A stretch of DNA of 64,000 bases from Juglans regia (lineage: Eukaryota; Streptophyta; Magnoliopsida; Fagales; Juglandaceae). A program made the translations under genes and the position numbers. The notes below the pieces were generated by a model that made no database searches, was not told where the DNA came from, and was given only the letters and a program-made list of their open reading frames with translations. Location: the NCBI RefSeq assembly GCF_001411555.2, contig NC_049907.1:11092622-11156621 (forward strand). Direction: 5' to 3'. Position 1 is the stretch's first letter. Each line of letters starts with the position of its first letter. Of this stretch, positions 9,041 through 20,589 are shown piece after piece.

Positions 9041-11852
9041 TCAAGTCTTGAAACTAAATCGAGAGAACCTTTTAATTCTCTCCTTCATTCTATGGGAGTT
9101 CGAATCAAGAAGATTTTCAAGTGATTTCCCCTTTTTGGTCCGGTCCCTTCCAGTTTCCTTCAAAAGCTTTGCTAGTCTTTTCTTCTCATCTTCAACATCT
9201 GGATTTGCTGTTCCAAGCTTTTCTTTTCTGGCCTCAAGTATGTACTCAAGTATTTCAATTGCATCTTCCACCCTGTAAAATAAATACCACAATTCTGTAA
9301 CATAGCAGCTCCGACCCAAAGGAAAAAGAAAACAGAAAGGCAACTTAGTGGAAAACTTAAGGATTCATGACCTAAAGAGAAGGTAAAATGATTATAAAGA
9401 ATGCCCACCTTCCCATGGCATCATAAGTTGCCGCAAGATTACTATAAACTCCAACTGTATCTAAGTGAAATGAACCACACTCCTGCTCTAGTATTTCCCT
9501 TGCTTCCTCAAACAATCTGGCAGCCTCACCTATCTTGTACAGCTGCACACAAGCCAATCCCATCTGGTTCAGCAGTATTCCAAAGAATGCTGATTTCTTC
9601 TCCCCAGTAGAATGAAGCTTGACTATAGCACTCTCAAAAGAGTTTCGAGCTTCTCCATACCTCCCAACCATGTAGAACATCACACCCATCTGTGCTTCTA
9701 TTCCTGCAATCGTGTTATGCTGCCCAGGAATATCCTCCAGTAACTTCACTGCCTTTTGCAAGAGCTTCAGTGCCTCCTCTGGCTCATTTACAGCTTCATA
9801 TATTGAAGAGATCTCAGTCAACCCACAGGCAATTTCCTCAGCTGTGGTTCCAAGCACAGGTTTTGCATATATCCTCAAGGCGTTCTCACAGTATGATTTG
9901 GACTCTCTCAGCCTTCCTGTCCTGTAGTAGAGGTCAGCAAGGCGAATAAAGACTGATGCTACAGAGGGGTGATTGTCACCCCTGGTGGATTTGAAGACTG
10001 TAAGTGCCTTCTGGTAGGAAAAAACAGCCTCATCAAAACGGCAGAGAGACAAGTAAATGTTACCGATGCTAACATCAATAGCTGCAACCTCATTGTCTTG
10101 CCCATTGGCAATCATTGCCATGCTAGCAAGGACAAGGTGCTCGAGTGCAGACTCATAATCATCCTTTGCCTCACAGATGAGAGCCATAAGACGCCGATCG
10201 GCCGCTTCTTCAAGGGATGATGGTGCAGTATGCTCCCTATGAATTTCAAGAGTCTTCTTACAGAAGCGCTCTGCCTCATCAAATTGCATTGCTTGAACAT
10301 GGGCCTCAGCCAAGTACCTGCCATTTCCAAGTCAAATGACTGGCAATGAAGTTATGCTAGATAGTTTTGGGTCTCGTCATAATTACTTTAGGTTTATGAG
10401 ACAAAGCCCAAATGTACATAACACTGGTGAATGAACAAAAATATCTAACTAGAGGTCAGTTAACACATGTTGTTCCTACGAGGGAAAACAATGTCATACT
10501 ATGAACTGAAATTTTTGGAATTGTTCAACAATAAATATTTCTACAAATCTAAAGTTATTGTTGTCTATAATCAGGTTCATTGAGTTCTAAAGCCCTCCAT
10601 TTAATCTACACTTCAAGTTTCTGAATTGGCACTCCAGTTGTTGCAACAAAATGTGGCAAGTCAAAAAGAAAAGCAAATATATAGTAAGTTCCATTCTCAA
10701 AGAGTTTCTTCAAGGAAGTTCAATGTAGGCGGAACTAAATTTTATTTCGGAAGAATAACATGACCAATTCACCTTATCCTCCAATTATGTGAATTATCCA
10801 CTGCCAGTGGAAGGGGAAAGAAAGACTTGGATAATGAACTTGCTAGGAGTGTGGTCTCAACTTTTGTAGGCCATATGATGGTAAGTGTTTGGCAAAATTG
10901 TATACTCCACGACAGGCTTTCAACAGACACATTCTTTTGATTTTATCGACAACAAGTGCCAACAATTTACTTGCATGATAACCTAATGGAAGAATTTATG
11001 ATACAGGCATTGTTAAAAGAATATAATCACTGCCCATGTGTTAACAATGATTAACATGATGCGTGCTTGTGCCCAGAAACTTCATCACAAATCCAAATGC
11101 AACGGCCAAATCCACCCAATTATGCAGGAAAAAAAATCATACGCTCCAATTTTCAAAAAGGGTACGGTAGTATCCCATTGCATCCCAAGCTAAAGTGAGG
11201 TAGTAGCTAGAACAGGGAAATGAAATGGTACCACAGAGCTTTACCTGCAAGTCTCTGCAACTCTTGGATCCGATCCACCCAGAACCTCCATCTGGATCTT
11301 TAAACCCGACACATAGCACGAAATAGACTTGTCCAGCCTCCCCAGCATCGAATACGTATCCCCGAGTTGCATGTACCCGGAAAACTTCGCAAGTGCGTGA
11401 TCGGACCCATTCTCCGGATCCGGAACCTCAATGGACCGTTCCAAAACCGGAACCGCCTCCTCAAACCGCCGCAAGCTACAGTAAATCGCGGCCACGAGGT
11501 GCAAGCTCATGACATACTCCAGACCCGGACCCGAAAATTTTTCAAAGGACTTGGAAGCCCGGAGCGCATAATCCAACGCCTTAAGCGGGTTCTCACCTGA
11601 AACCATCGTGTCCCTGGCAACCTTCAACAGAAATGGACCCAAATCCGGGTTCTCGAACGAGGAGTCGTGTGTGGGTGTCTTTTCTGGGGTCTTCTTTCCT
11701 TGCCGGGTTTGCGAATTGAAGGGAGATGGGGTTTTGATAGTGTTGGCGTTGCTGCCATAGGAATACTCGTCTGTCCGGGTAGGCCTGTCGGGGATGAACA
11801 AGGGAAGTGACGGTGTCTGAGGTGGAGTTTGCACGGAGACTAAACCCGGCAT
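9041..11852 (-). CDS. KLCR: KINESIN LIGHT CHAIN-RELATED (KLCR/CMU) TPR protein, three exons
   Basis: Three exons join in frame: 11852-11245 (608 nt), 10317-9409 (909 nt) and 9272-9041 (232 nt, stop TGA), giving 582 aa. Both introns (927 and 136 nt) are GT-AG, and the junctions restore CRYLAEAHVQA and AMGRVEDAIEIL. The start MPGLVSVQTPPQTP is the conserved N-terminus of this family as I remember it. After a disordered Ser/Thr/Pro-rich region (about residues 1-65) come tandem TPR helices (for example YMQLGDTYSMLGRLDKSISCY, and DEAVFSYQKAL with Y/F-x2-L spacing) up to about residue 545, then a basic Arg/Lys-rich tail. In Arabidopsis, KLCR/CMU proteins sit along cortical microtubules and keep them in place against the pull of cellulose synthase complexes; they also bind IQD proteins. 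Length and exon layout look intact. Which paralogue it is (KLCR1, 2 or 3) cannot be decided here. Confidence 0.93.
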
Positions 11853-12235
11853 GGCTACAAATTCAATTTCTGGGCTAAAAGATACGAATTTGGAGAAACC
11901 AAAAGGTAAATACGAAGGAGTACCCAGAAATCAGTGCAGGGGCTAAGGTGAATGAAGCATTGGAGCTCGAAGAAGCGAGAAATCAAATGGGTTTCTGCGA
12001 GAGTGAGCAAGGAATTCGATGAGTGGGGGATTAAGTAGAGGGATTGAAACTTAGTGGTGGTGGTGGTGGTGGAGTGTTGCTTGGAAGAAAGTCCTAATGA
12101 TGAAGGAGTTGGGGTACTTTAATTTGAGAACAAGCTTGAGAATGAAAAAGGGGAGGAAGAGAGAAACAAAATCCATAATAACCTATATATCTAATTATTA
12201 AGGGCATTCATTTCAGGGTAACGACCTCTGTGTTG
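11853..12235 (-). promoter_or_regulatory. 5' UTR and likely core promoter of the KLCR gene
   Basis: Directly upstream of the KLCR ATG the minus strand carries a CCACCA-type run (about 12054-12072), typical of plant 5' UTRs. Further up, at about 12183-12192, is the TATA-like AGATATATAGG, which would give a leader of roughly 300 nt. No intron in the leader is evident. The start site is inferred. Confidence 0.35.
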
Positions 12236-12501
12236 TTGTTGTTGGAGTTACAGAATGCAGAGTTGGAGTGCAGGGAAGGGACCAGCAGGGAGCGCGCAGC
12301 TTCTTCTTTACTCTTTTTCTTTGATTTTCCTTTCCATAACATTAACGCTCCCTTCCTCGTCAACGTTTTCTCCCACGAATAGGTGCCCCGTGCCCGCTGA
12401 TCTTTCCCTTTTTATTGGAAAAACACACCGGTGTGCGAATAATGCTATACTGTGCCAACCGGCGTGCTTTATCGAATAGAGTTCTTCTATAGGTTAAACT
12501 C
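12236..12501. other. Spacer upstream of KLCR, no gene seen
   Basis: This is mixed-composition sequence with a short GTT repeat (about 12230-12243). A 74-codon frame at 12255-12479 has a hydrophobic middle but no family resemblance and no supporting context, so it is not called. Confidence 0.4.
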
Positions 12502-12504
12502 TTA

Positions 12505-12876
12505 GGTTGTGTTTGGATGTTGAAGTGAGTTGAGTTGAGTTGAGATGATAAAATATTGTTAAAATATTATTTTTTAATATTATTATTATTTTGAAATTTA
12601 AAAAATTTGAATTGTTTATTATATTTTGTATTGAGATTTGAAAAAGTTGTAATGATGAGTTGAGATAAGTTGAGATGAGTTTGTAAGGCTTCTTTTGGAT
12701 TCCAAACTCATCTCAACTCATCTCAACTCATCATTACAACTTTTTCAAATCCCAATACAAAATATAATAAACAATTTAACTTTTTCAAATCCTAAAATAA
12801 TAATAATATTAAAAAATAATATTTTAACAATATTTTATCATCTCAACTCAATTCACTTCAACATCTAAACACAACC
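12505..12876. mobile_element. Giant foldback MITE (GATGAG family), TTA target duplication
   Basis: Two arms of about 170 bp are near-perfect inverted copies. The left arm starts GGTTGTGTTTGGATGTTGAA and the right arm ends with its complement (TTCAACATCTAAACACAACC). The flanks are TTA on both sides (12502-12504 and 12877-12879), the duplication of Tourist/PIF-type MITEs. Each arm holds the family phrases GAGTTGAGATGA, AAATATTGTTAAAATATTAT and GAAAAAGTTGTAATGATGAG. There is no coding capacity. A transcript through it would fold into a long double strand. Confidence 0.85.
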
Positions 12877-12879
12877 TTA

Positions 12880-13640
12880 TTTTAATTTTATTTGATTATA
12901 TAAAATATATCATATTTATTATTATTAAATAATAAAAAATTATTTAATAAAAAATCATCAAATAATAATAAATACGTTACATCTTATATAATGTGATGTA
13001 TATAATTTTTTATTAATAATTTATAATAATAAAAAAGGTCAGGGTGTGAGGCTCAATAATAATTCATTATTGTAACAATAGTATAAATTAAAAAAAATAA
13101 AGTGAGGAAATGAAAAATTGAGTGAAATTAACGAAATAGTTGAATCCCAAGTTTTCTATATGAATTTACTAAAGTCATAGTTGGACACTTGAGAATTCTC
13201 AAAATTTTTTATAATTTCATTCTTAAATTTTACTCAAATATAAAATATTTTTAATTTTAAATTTTTAAAATTTTGAACTAATAATTACCTAATCATTATT
13301 CAGACACAAAAATTAATACAAATTTTACAAATTTTAAAATAAAATATAAAAATTAATACAACTTACAAAATAAAAAATTATATTCAAATAAATTTTTAAT
13401 TTTATAATAGTTTGTTTCAAATTTTGTTATCTCATTTCTTAAAATTCAATAAAATGTTTTTATTCAAATTATTTTATTGTTATTTACAAAATTATAAAAT
13501 ATTTCAAATATTAAGAAAAGGGCTATCGTTAAGATGGTTGATATAACGATCTAGAATGTTATCTTGAGTTACTGATTTTTTTATTGAGAAAATCAAAATA
13601 AGAATGTTATTTTTAAATTTTATCATCGTTAATCACATCA
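12880..13640. other. AT-rich sequence, no gene seen
   Basis: This stretch is very AT-rich with runs of A and T and no supportable ORF. AAAATTAATACAAATTTTAC-type phrases recur at about 13309-13365, suggesting local duplication. It may be old repeat remnants. Confidence 0.4.
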
Positions 13641-13754
13641 ATTAATTTGATATATTACAAATGATTTATTTAAGAGATTGACATTTTGAAATTATTTAAA
13701 CTATAGCATCAATATATATAATCGATGATTATATATCTAAGATGATTAGTAGCA

Positions 13755-13789
<35 letters not shown>

Positions 13790-14290
13790 TTAACACTTTG
13801 CATTTATATCATCATGTAGAAAAATGACACATGATTAAAATTCTTTATTAATCATCAATTTTCAATGACATTGCATTCAGTGATAGAACATGAGAATCAA
13901 GTTTCATGAGACTTCTTAAGAGTATAAAGTATTACTTTGCACAATAATTATTTTGTGATCGTATCAAATAATTTGTGTGGTGCATTGGATTAGACGGGGT
14001 GAATATCTTTTTCTGATAGATAAAAAAGGAAAGAATATTTGAGAAGGGTATAACCGGAACTTAAAAGTTAATTTCCCCAGAGTCGTGCGTTCACGACCTG
14101 TCGTGCAGTTGAAGTTATTCATGTTAGCGTAAAGGTTGGCCTGAGAGTATCCTTAGCAATGATAGTTTGGAGGTATAAAGTATTCTCACTTCTTGGAAAT
14201 AATAGGTTCAGTTAACGACAGAGTGAATTGATTAGAAATCAAATACTTCTAATATGGTCAATTGCTTCTTACGCTCTTCCACCTCATGGA
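13640..14290. repeat. Dispersed repeat, copy 1 (without MITE)
   Basis: This matches 25990-26880 in the same order. Its core (GAATATTTGAGAAGGGTATA, then TTCACGACCTGTCGTGCAGT, then TTTGGAGGTATAAAGTATTC) is strongly conserved and runs to about 14285. Copy 1 lacks the GATGAG-type MITE found in copy 2, so it shows the empty site near 13997-14003. It contains a (TA)n run at about 13763-13790. No coding region was recognised. Confidence 0.75.
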
Positions 14291-14635
14291 AAGGCTGTGC
14301 CATAACTTAGTCACCAGCCAACCAAACAGAAAAAAATGAGATTATTATTATTATTATTTTTTATTTTCCTATCATAGCTCGGTTATGGCGATGAGTGTGC
14401 ACTCAAGAAAACTTCACCCAAAATATCATCGTATATTTGAAACAAGTGAACTTTAAACAAGAAATTGGTACCACTAGTAGCAAAAATAACAATAGCATAA
14501 ACATAATCTGAAAGTGCATAGAGTTCTATATGCAGCATATCCAACATAATCAATAGCAATAACATTAATACTATAGCAGCAATGATAACAGCTGAAAATT
14601 AACTAGGTACAAAAGCCTTATTACTATACATTTAA
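14291..14635. other. No gene seen
   Basis: This holds an (ATT)n run near 14340-14365 and a 60-codon chance frame on the minus strand. Nothing here is recognisable. Confidence 0.4.
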
Positions 14636-14745
14636 GGCCTGGTTTAGATAATGAGCTGAGATAAGATGAGTTGAGATGATTTGTAAATAGTAGTAAGATA
14701 TTTGAGTTAGAAATGGTTTAAGTTAAAATGTTTTAGAGAGTCTGT
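14636..14745 (+). repeat. GATGAG-family MITE fragment
   Basis: The opening GGCCTGGTTTAGATAATGAG followed by CTGAGATAAGATGAGTTGAG has the family's terminal wording. It then shows the AATAGTAGTAAGATATTTGA segment also seen at 27935 and 28310. Only one end is present. Confidence 0.6.
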
Positions 14746-15128
14746 TCCAGTGAAGATAGGGAGTTGAGGTGCACGGGTGGCAGTTGAGGGCGACCTTGTA
14801 GCTGGTGCTCCAGGTTTGGTGGCTAGGGTTTCAAGCTTTTTGCCTTGTCAGAATTGATAACTGTTGTGCTTCATCTTTGTTTCATTTACTGGCCTTGGGG
14901 CTCTTGTTTGGATCTAGATTATCCGAACTCGCTTTTCGCTAAATACCAGTGAGTAAATGTTGTCTTTATGCTCATTCATCTCTTGGGAATCTTGTGGAGA
15001 CTTTGTCAATTAGGTACTGCTATGGAGCTTAAGGCTTAGCTCATGATGCTTGGGGCAAAGTGTCTGCCTTCTTTCTTCTTTTCTTTTTAGGTGAACATTA
15101 TTACTTGCCCAAAGTCTTTGATGCTAGG

Positions 15129-15177
15129 GGGAATCCTTGTGTGTGTGTGGGGGGGGGGGGGGGGGGGGGGGGGGGGG
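15129..15177. repeat. (GT)n followed by a 39-base G homopolymer
   Basis: Several GT units run into an uninterrupted G tract at 15139-15177. Such a tract can form G-quadruplexes and is also a classic place for base-calling or assembly error, so its true length is uncertain. Confidence 0.9.
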
Positions 15178-15789
15178 AACAACATTGTTGCTGGAAATAG
15201 TGTTTCCCTTGTTGCTTGGATGAGTTTTCTATGTCGGAGCTCGGGGAGTGTCTTGTTCCTTGGAGAGAGCGTTGTTGCTTGGTGAGTTTCTTTCTTGCTG
15301 TTCTGGGTGAATGTGATTTCTCACCTGAGGTTTCTTTGTTGCTTGGGGGCGAGTTTCTTTGCTCCCAATTAGCACGCCATTGCTCTCCTCTTGGGCAAGC
15401 TTTATTGCTCGCATTTCTTTGTGTTTGGTTGGGAGCTCCAACGCACGTCGTATTGTTTGCCCATGGGATGAGCAAGGTGCCCATAGGCTAATTGCTCAAC
15501 ACATGTTGCTCGGGGCAGTTGTCAATTGCATGTCTTCCTATTTTTCCATTCTCTTTTAGAGCCTTGGGTTTGGGTGAACATTGTTGCTTGGGGGCGAGCA
15601 TCATTATTCGGGTGCATGAGCTTTGGTCCTCTTGCTTGGGGAAGCAAATAGCTCACCATATATAGTGCTCGGAATAAGGTCTATTGCTCGCCGTTGACTT
15701 TTTTTTCCGTGCATCTCTTTAAAGATCTCTTAGAAACTTAAGGAACTTTATGGGGGAGAACATCCAAAACTCAAACTTGTTAGCAAACT

Positions 15790-15978
15790 CTCTCGTTTGG
15801 TTATATAAATGAGATGAGATGAGATGAAAGTTGAATAAAATATTGTTAGAATATAATTTTTTAATGTTATTTTTATTTTGGGATTTGTAAAAGTTGAATT
15901 ATTTATTGTATTTTGTATGGTAGTTTGAGAAAGTTGTAATGATTAGATGAGATGAAATGATGATGTTTGTTTCACCAA
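15790..15978 (+). mobile_element. GATGAG-family MITE
   Basis: It starts TCTCGTTTGGTTATATAAAT, then GATGAGATGAGATGAAAGTTG. It passes through the AATAAAATATTGTTAGAATA core and GAGAAAGTTGTAATGATTAG, and closes near GATGATGTTTGTTTCACC. It sits inside the low-complexity field and has no coding capacity. Confidence 0.7.
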
Positions 15979-16850
15979 AAAAGGCCTAATCTCGTGCTTG
16001 GGGTTAGTAACCTTGGCGAGCATCATTGCCAACCAATGCTTGATTGGCTACAAGAAGCATTAGCGGGCTAATTGTTCACTAGGCTTGGATTGGCTACATG
16101 AAGCATTAGCGGGCTAATTGTTTGCTAGGCTTGGGGCGAGTTTCATCACTCCCATGGTCGTTCCAAGCATTAGTGGGCTAATTGTTCGCTAGGCTTGTGT
16201 CTTGATTTTGTTCACCTAATATTATTGCCCGAGAGGGCTTCATTACTTGCCCTTGGCTCTCTATGTGTGAACGGGCTAAGTACCCACCTTGCTCTTCATT
16301 GCTTGTTCGATGATCCCCATGTACGGGAGGGTGGAGCACCAACCTTACACAAGTTTCATTATTTGTTGGTGATGAGGGTAGTCTAGGTACTGCCCTGCTT
16401 GTCCTCTCTGGCGAGCCTTATTGCTCACCCTTAATATTCACATGGCAGGTGAGCTAAGTGCTCGCCCATGGTGTTCCAAGCACTGGCAGGCTAAGTGCCC
16501 ACCAGGCTTATAACTTGGATGAGCTTCGTTGTTCACCCCTTTGATTCCTTACGCACGCTAGGCTTAGTGCCCTAGGCTTAATGCCCAAGGCAAGCTTCAA
16601 TGCTCGCCCTTGATACTCAATTATCTAAGCAAGTTTCTTGCCTTGCTCATGACGTCTATAGTGGGATGAGCATACTACTCGCCCAACGTGTTTAGTGGGG
16701 CGAGTTTCCTCACTCACCCTTGATGCAGAGGGTTGAGTACTCACTAGGTCTGTTGCTCTAGGGTGAGCTACGATGCTTGCTAGACTTGGGATGAGCCGTA
16801 GTGCTCACCCTTTCATGCTTGTGATGCGTAGTTTATTAAAATAAACAAAG

Positions 16851-17770
16851 GCACATTCATAAGGTAATAAAGGATTTATATGTGACATATACTTTGGCGT
16901 GGTTTCCCTTTTGATATGTAACTATATTCCTCTCCCGCTGTAATTTTTTGTTGAGTGCTATGCCTATTTTGTGTTTTGAGGGCAATTTGTCAAATCCTAT
17001 ATACGAGCCAAACTGTTGATGCATTTTTCTGGCGTGATCGGAGCCCAACAATATGGTTGAATAGCCTATGTTTATGGCTTGGGCGTTGATATGATTGTCG
17101 AATGCTCATACATGAAATAAATGATAAATAAAACATATAAACTGTAAATAAAGACAGATACACAAAGATTTACATGGTTCGGCATTAAGACATGCGTCCA
17201 CGGGTTGTTTGGGGGGCGAAATCCATTATATTCGGTGATTTTACAATCTTTTATATCCTCTTGTAGCTCTCAATACAATCGAAGAAATTATAATTTCCAG
17301 GAGGTTGAAGAAGATGCATTTGCTGTAGAAATCTGGAGGGGGAGCCAATAATTTATCTTAATTTGTAGAGATTCCCTTCTTTTATAGAGGCCGCTTTCAT
17401 TCTTAGAGTAATTGACTCTTACTTACTTTATATCATTTTCATCACTCAACTTTCCTTTTATCCCAGCCAAGATCCTTTGGATTAATTGGCAACACCTTAG
17501 TTTCTCACTAAGAGAACCAATGATCAAATCCCCACTGCCCCATGTATAAAAAAAAAAAAAAAAAATTCCTTTTATCCCTAGTAATGGGATTCTAGTAGAT
17601 TGGACCTTAGTTCATTTCATATCCAGGAGAACATTCTTTGTGTGTGTGTGTATACATTGTCTTAAAAGCCTATAGTTCTAACATTTCTCCATTAAGCCAA
17701 AAAATTTCAGTCGTATGCGAGACAACCAAACATACCATCATTAATTTATGATATCTCAAAAGTATGTCAA
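16851..17770. other. Retroelement-like remnants, no gene
   Basis: ACAAAGATTTACATGGTTCGGCATT with nearby CATGCGTCCACGGG (17161-17205) is wording that recurs in plant LTR elements, so part of this is probably a decayed LTR. An A run lies at 17549-17567 and a (GT)n tract near 17640. No open frame is credible. Confidence 0.35.
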
Positions 17771-17948
17771 AATTCTGTGAATATTAGTAAAATTATTTGA
17801 TTGAAAACGTTTTATTAGGTTCTAAGAAATGAGAGAGAAAAAGTTGAATAAAAATTTATTTTAAAATAAATATTGTATTGGAGTTTGTGATAGTGAATAA
17901 ATAAAGTTAAAAAATTATTTGAATGTAGTTTTTTAATACTATTATTGT
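17771..17948 (+). repeat. Diverged GATGAG-family MITE
   Basis: The segment GTGAATATTAGTAAAATTAT, then GAGAGAAAAAGTTGAATAAA, then AAATATTGTATTGGAGTTTG follows the family's internal order. The ends are too worn to place. Confidence 0.45.
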
Positions 17949-18924
17949 TGAGTTTAAATTCTATTTGGTTTTGGCGTAAAACAATGATTTTTCACCTTTA
18001 AATGAGAATCCAACACGTCATCTTTCTATGAGATTCAGAAAATTATCGACTTCACCTGATTGTTTCGAAAAACATGTCTTTTCAAACTCTCTCACTTTAT
18101 TTTTGTATGTACACACTCTATGCTTTTCCTCCACTTTCTTTCCAGCGATTCTTTCATTTTTCTTCAATGGCAGTTAAGTTTGGTTGTTGATAAAATGGGA
18201 GAGAAATTAGGAAAAAATTTATGGTTGTTGGGTTATTTGTTATCTCGATTTGCAAGCGTTAGAATGGGTCTATCTTATCATTCCAGAAAAGAAAAAGAAT
18301 AATAGATGCTTCCAGCGGTTATTTAAGATTGACTTTTCTTAGAGCATTCGCATTTAGTGACGCAAAGTATGTTTTCCCCTATATTTTGGAGGAAAATTTA
18401 GGATTTTCACAACAAACCCTCCTCCAGCCGAATCCCTAAAATGGGGATCAACTATTTTGATACTACAATGGTTCTTCATATTTGGAGATCCACTGTACAT
18501 CCCCAAATTTGATTTCTTTATGTCCCCGTTGTTGGTCCTGCGTCTCCTTCTCGTCGACCATTGGGTGCCCTCGTCGTTTTTGCCCTTCCCACGCATCGCA
18601 GCCACCATCGATGGCATCCTTTCCATAAGAAATCAATGTAAGTCCTCATCTCCTTTCTGTTTTCTCTATGGCTAGATTCCCCCTTCTCTCTCGCACATAC
18701 TGATCTGTTCGACTTCCTCCATGGTTGGACAATGTGAGAACCGGGATCCTCCATGGCTGGCCACCGAGCTTCTCTTTCGCATTTCATTTTTGGGATCCTC
18801 CATGGCTGGACTCTATCCTTCTCTCTCGCTCAAACCCAACACTGAAATTGCTTACCCATCCGTATGCTTTGTAGTGAGATTTGTTCTTGTGTTTTTATTT
18901 TTTTTTTATTTTTTCTTGCAATTT

Positions 18925-19430
18925 ACATACATGTGCTTAGAGATTAAGATTTTCTATGCACTAATTGAAGGCTATTTGGCATACTGAATTGCTTTCTGAA
19001 AAAAAAAACCTAGCTTTTTACAAGCCTCTATTGTTGGATTGAGACTTGCTATTACTGTGATTTTGGTGATTTGGTGCACTGATTTGTTCTTGCTTGTGTT
19101 GTTTTGGGGCTTTTCTTGCAATTTACATACATGTGCTTAGAGATTGGGACTTGCTATGCACTGATTTGAGGCTATTTGGTGCATTGAAATGCTTGCTCGA
19201 AAAAAAAAAAACCCTAGCTTTTTACAAGTATCTACTGTTGGATTGAGATTTGCTATTACCGTGATTTTGTCTATTCGGTGCACTGATCTTTTCTTACTTG
19301 TGCCGTTTTCAAATTTTTCTTACAATTTACAAGCCTATGCTCAGAGATTGAGATTTGCTTTTGCTATGATCTTGTCTTTTTGGTGCACTGATCTGTTCTT
19401 GCTTTCTTGAAAAAACCCATCACTTTTTAC
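18925..19430 (+). repeat. Tandem array, about 200-bp unit, inside the PIF element
   Basis: TGCAATTTACATACATGTGC recurs at about 18920 and 19113, with a diverged copy near 19320. CCTAGCTTTTTACAAG recurs at about 19010 and 19212. This is two and a half to three copies of a unit near 200 bp, interrupted by A runs. Confidence 0.75.
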
Positions 19431-19599
19431 AAATACTCCCATCAGTGAATTAATATGTGAGTTTGATTTTGAATTAACAACTGATAAAAACATTAGTTCA
19501 TATCTTTTTTTGTTCTTTCTTATTTGTTATTGCTAACTCAAAACTCTAGCTTTTTCCGATATTGAGATTTTTGTGCATTGTTTTGGTTGGGTTTTCAAT

Positions 19600-20375
19600 G
19601 CTCTGTTTGCACTGAAATTGGTTTTGAAGGTGCTGGTTTTCCACTACTTGTGCTATTGTTGTGCTTTGTTACATGTGTAGTGCTTTTGCCAAAACTGTTT
19701 TTGCATGTCTAGTGCTATTCTATGGTGTTGTTTTTGCACTGCTGGTGTGCTGTTTTTTTACTAAAATTGGTATTCGAGGGTGCTGTTTTTGCACATAAAT
19801 TGGTATTGATTTGCTATTTTTGCACTGAAATTGGTTTTGAGGGTGCTATTTTCTCACTGTTTGTGCTATTGCTGTGCTATTCCTGCATGTGTAGTGCCAT
19901 TGCCAAAATTGTTTTTGCATGTCTAGTCTATTCCATAGTGTTGCTTTTGCACTATTGGTGTCTTGTTTTTGCACTAAAATTGGTATTGAAAGGTGTTGTT
20001 TTTGCACATAAATTGGTATTGGTTTGCTGCTTTTGCACTGAAATTGGTTTTGAGGGTATTGTTTTTGCATTGTTTGTTCTATTGTTGTGTTGTTGTTTTT
20101 GCACGTGTAGTGTTATTGCCAAAACTGTTTTTGCATGTCTAGTGCTATTCCACTGTGCTATTTTTGCATTGTTGGTGTGCTGTTTTTGCACTAAAATTGG
20201 AATTGAAGGGTGCTGTTTTGCACATAAATTGGTATTGGGCTATTTTTGCACTGAAATTGGTTTCTGGGTGCTATTTTTGCACTGTTTGTGCTATTGTTGT
20301 GCTGTTTTTGCATGTGTAATGCTATTGCCAAGATTGTTTTTGCAATGGATTTGCTATTTCGCTGATAATTGGCAG
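19600..20375 (+). repeat. Tandem array, about 215-bp unit, inside the PIF element
   Basis: TTTTTGCATGTCTAGTGCTA and its variants recur at about 19700, 19914 and 20130, a spacing of 214-216 bp. Each unit holds several TTTTTGCACTGAAATTGG phrases. The unit length is close to a multiple of three, so a 220-codon frame (19722-20384, Cys/Phe/Leu/Val-rich) stays open across the copies. It is repeat-driven and is not called as a gene. Confidence 0.85.
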
Positions 20376-20589
20376 CCAGTCTAGTGAGCATGTTTTATAA
20401 TTTAATTTCCCAAAGAGCATATTTTATGCTGATTTCCATGTTCTTTATCACATATATCTTTCTTTTCATTCTAAATTCCACCTTTGTTGGGTCCTTTGCA
20501 GCATTTGGTACTGATTAATAATTATTTTTCGAGGGAAATGTATGTCTACTGTAAGTCTGTGATGATGGTTGTAATTTGTATTTGGGAGG

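Larger units (their letters stand above)
14746..16850. repeat. Low-complexity 'GCTCGCC / TTGCTTGG' field, degenerate repeats
   Basis: About 2 kb is built from recurring short phrases (TTGTTGCTTGG, GGCGAGTTTCATTGCTCGCC, GCTAAGTGCTCGCCC). The clearest unit, AAGCATTAGCGGGCTAATTG plus TTCxCTAGGCTTG, occurs three times at about 16055, 16101 and 16165. Small ORFs inside are by-products of the repetition. Similar wording occurs at 33080-34440, so this may be a decayed non-coding arm of a retroelement, but no ends were found. Confidence 0.5.

Noticed and set aside
15091..15559. Several frames across the G39 tract, including a Gly run
   Set aside because: They are artefacts of the homopolymer and the low-complexity field, on both strands at once.
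19722..20384. 220-aa open frame
   Set aside because: It lies wholly in the 215-bp tandem array, has a repeated biased composition, and has no start context or family match. Treated as repeat-driven.
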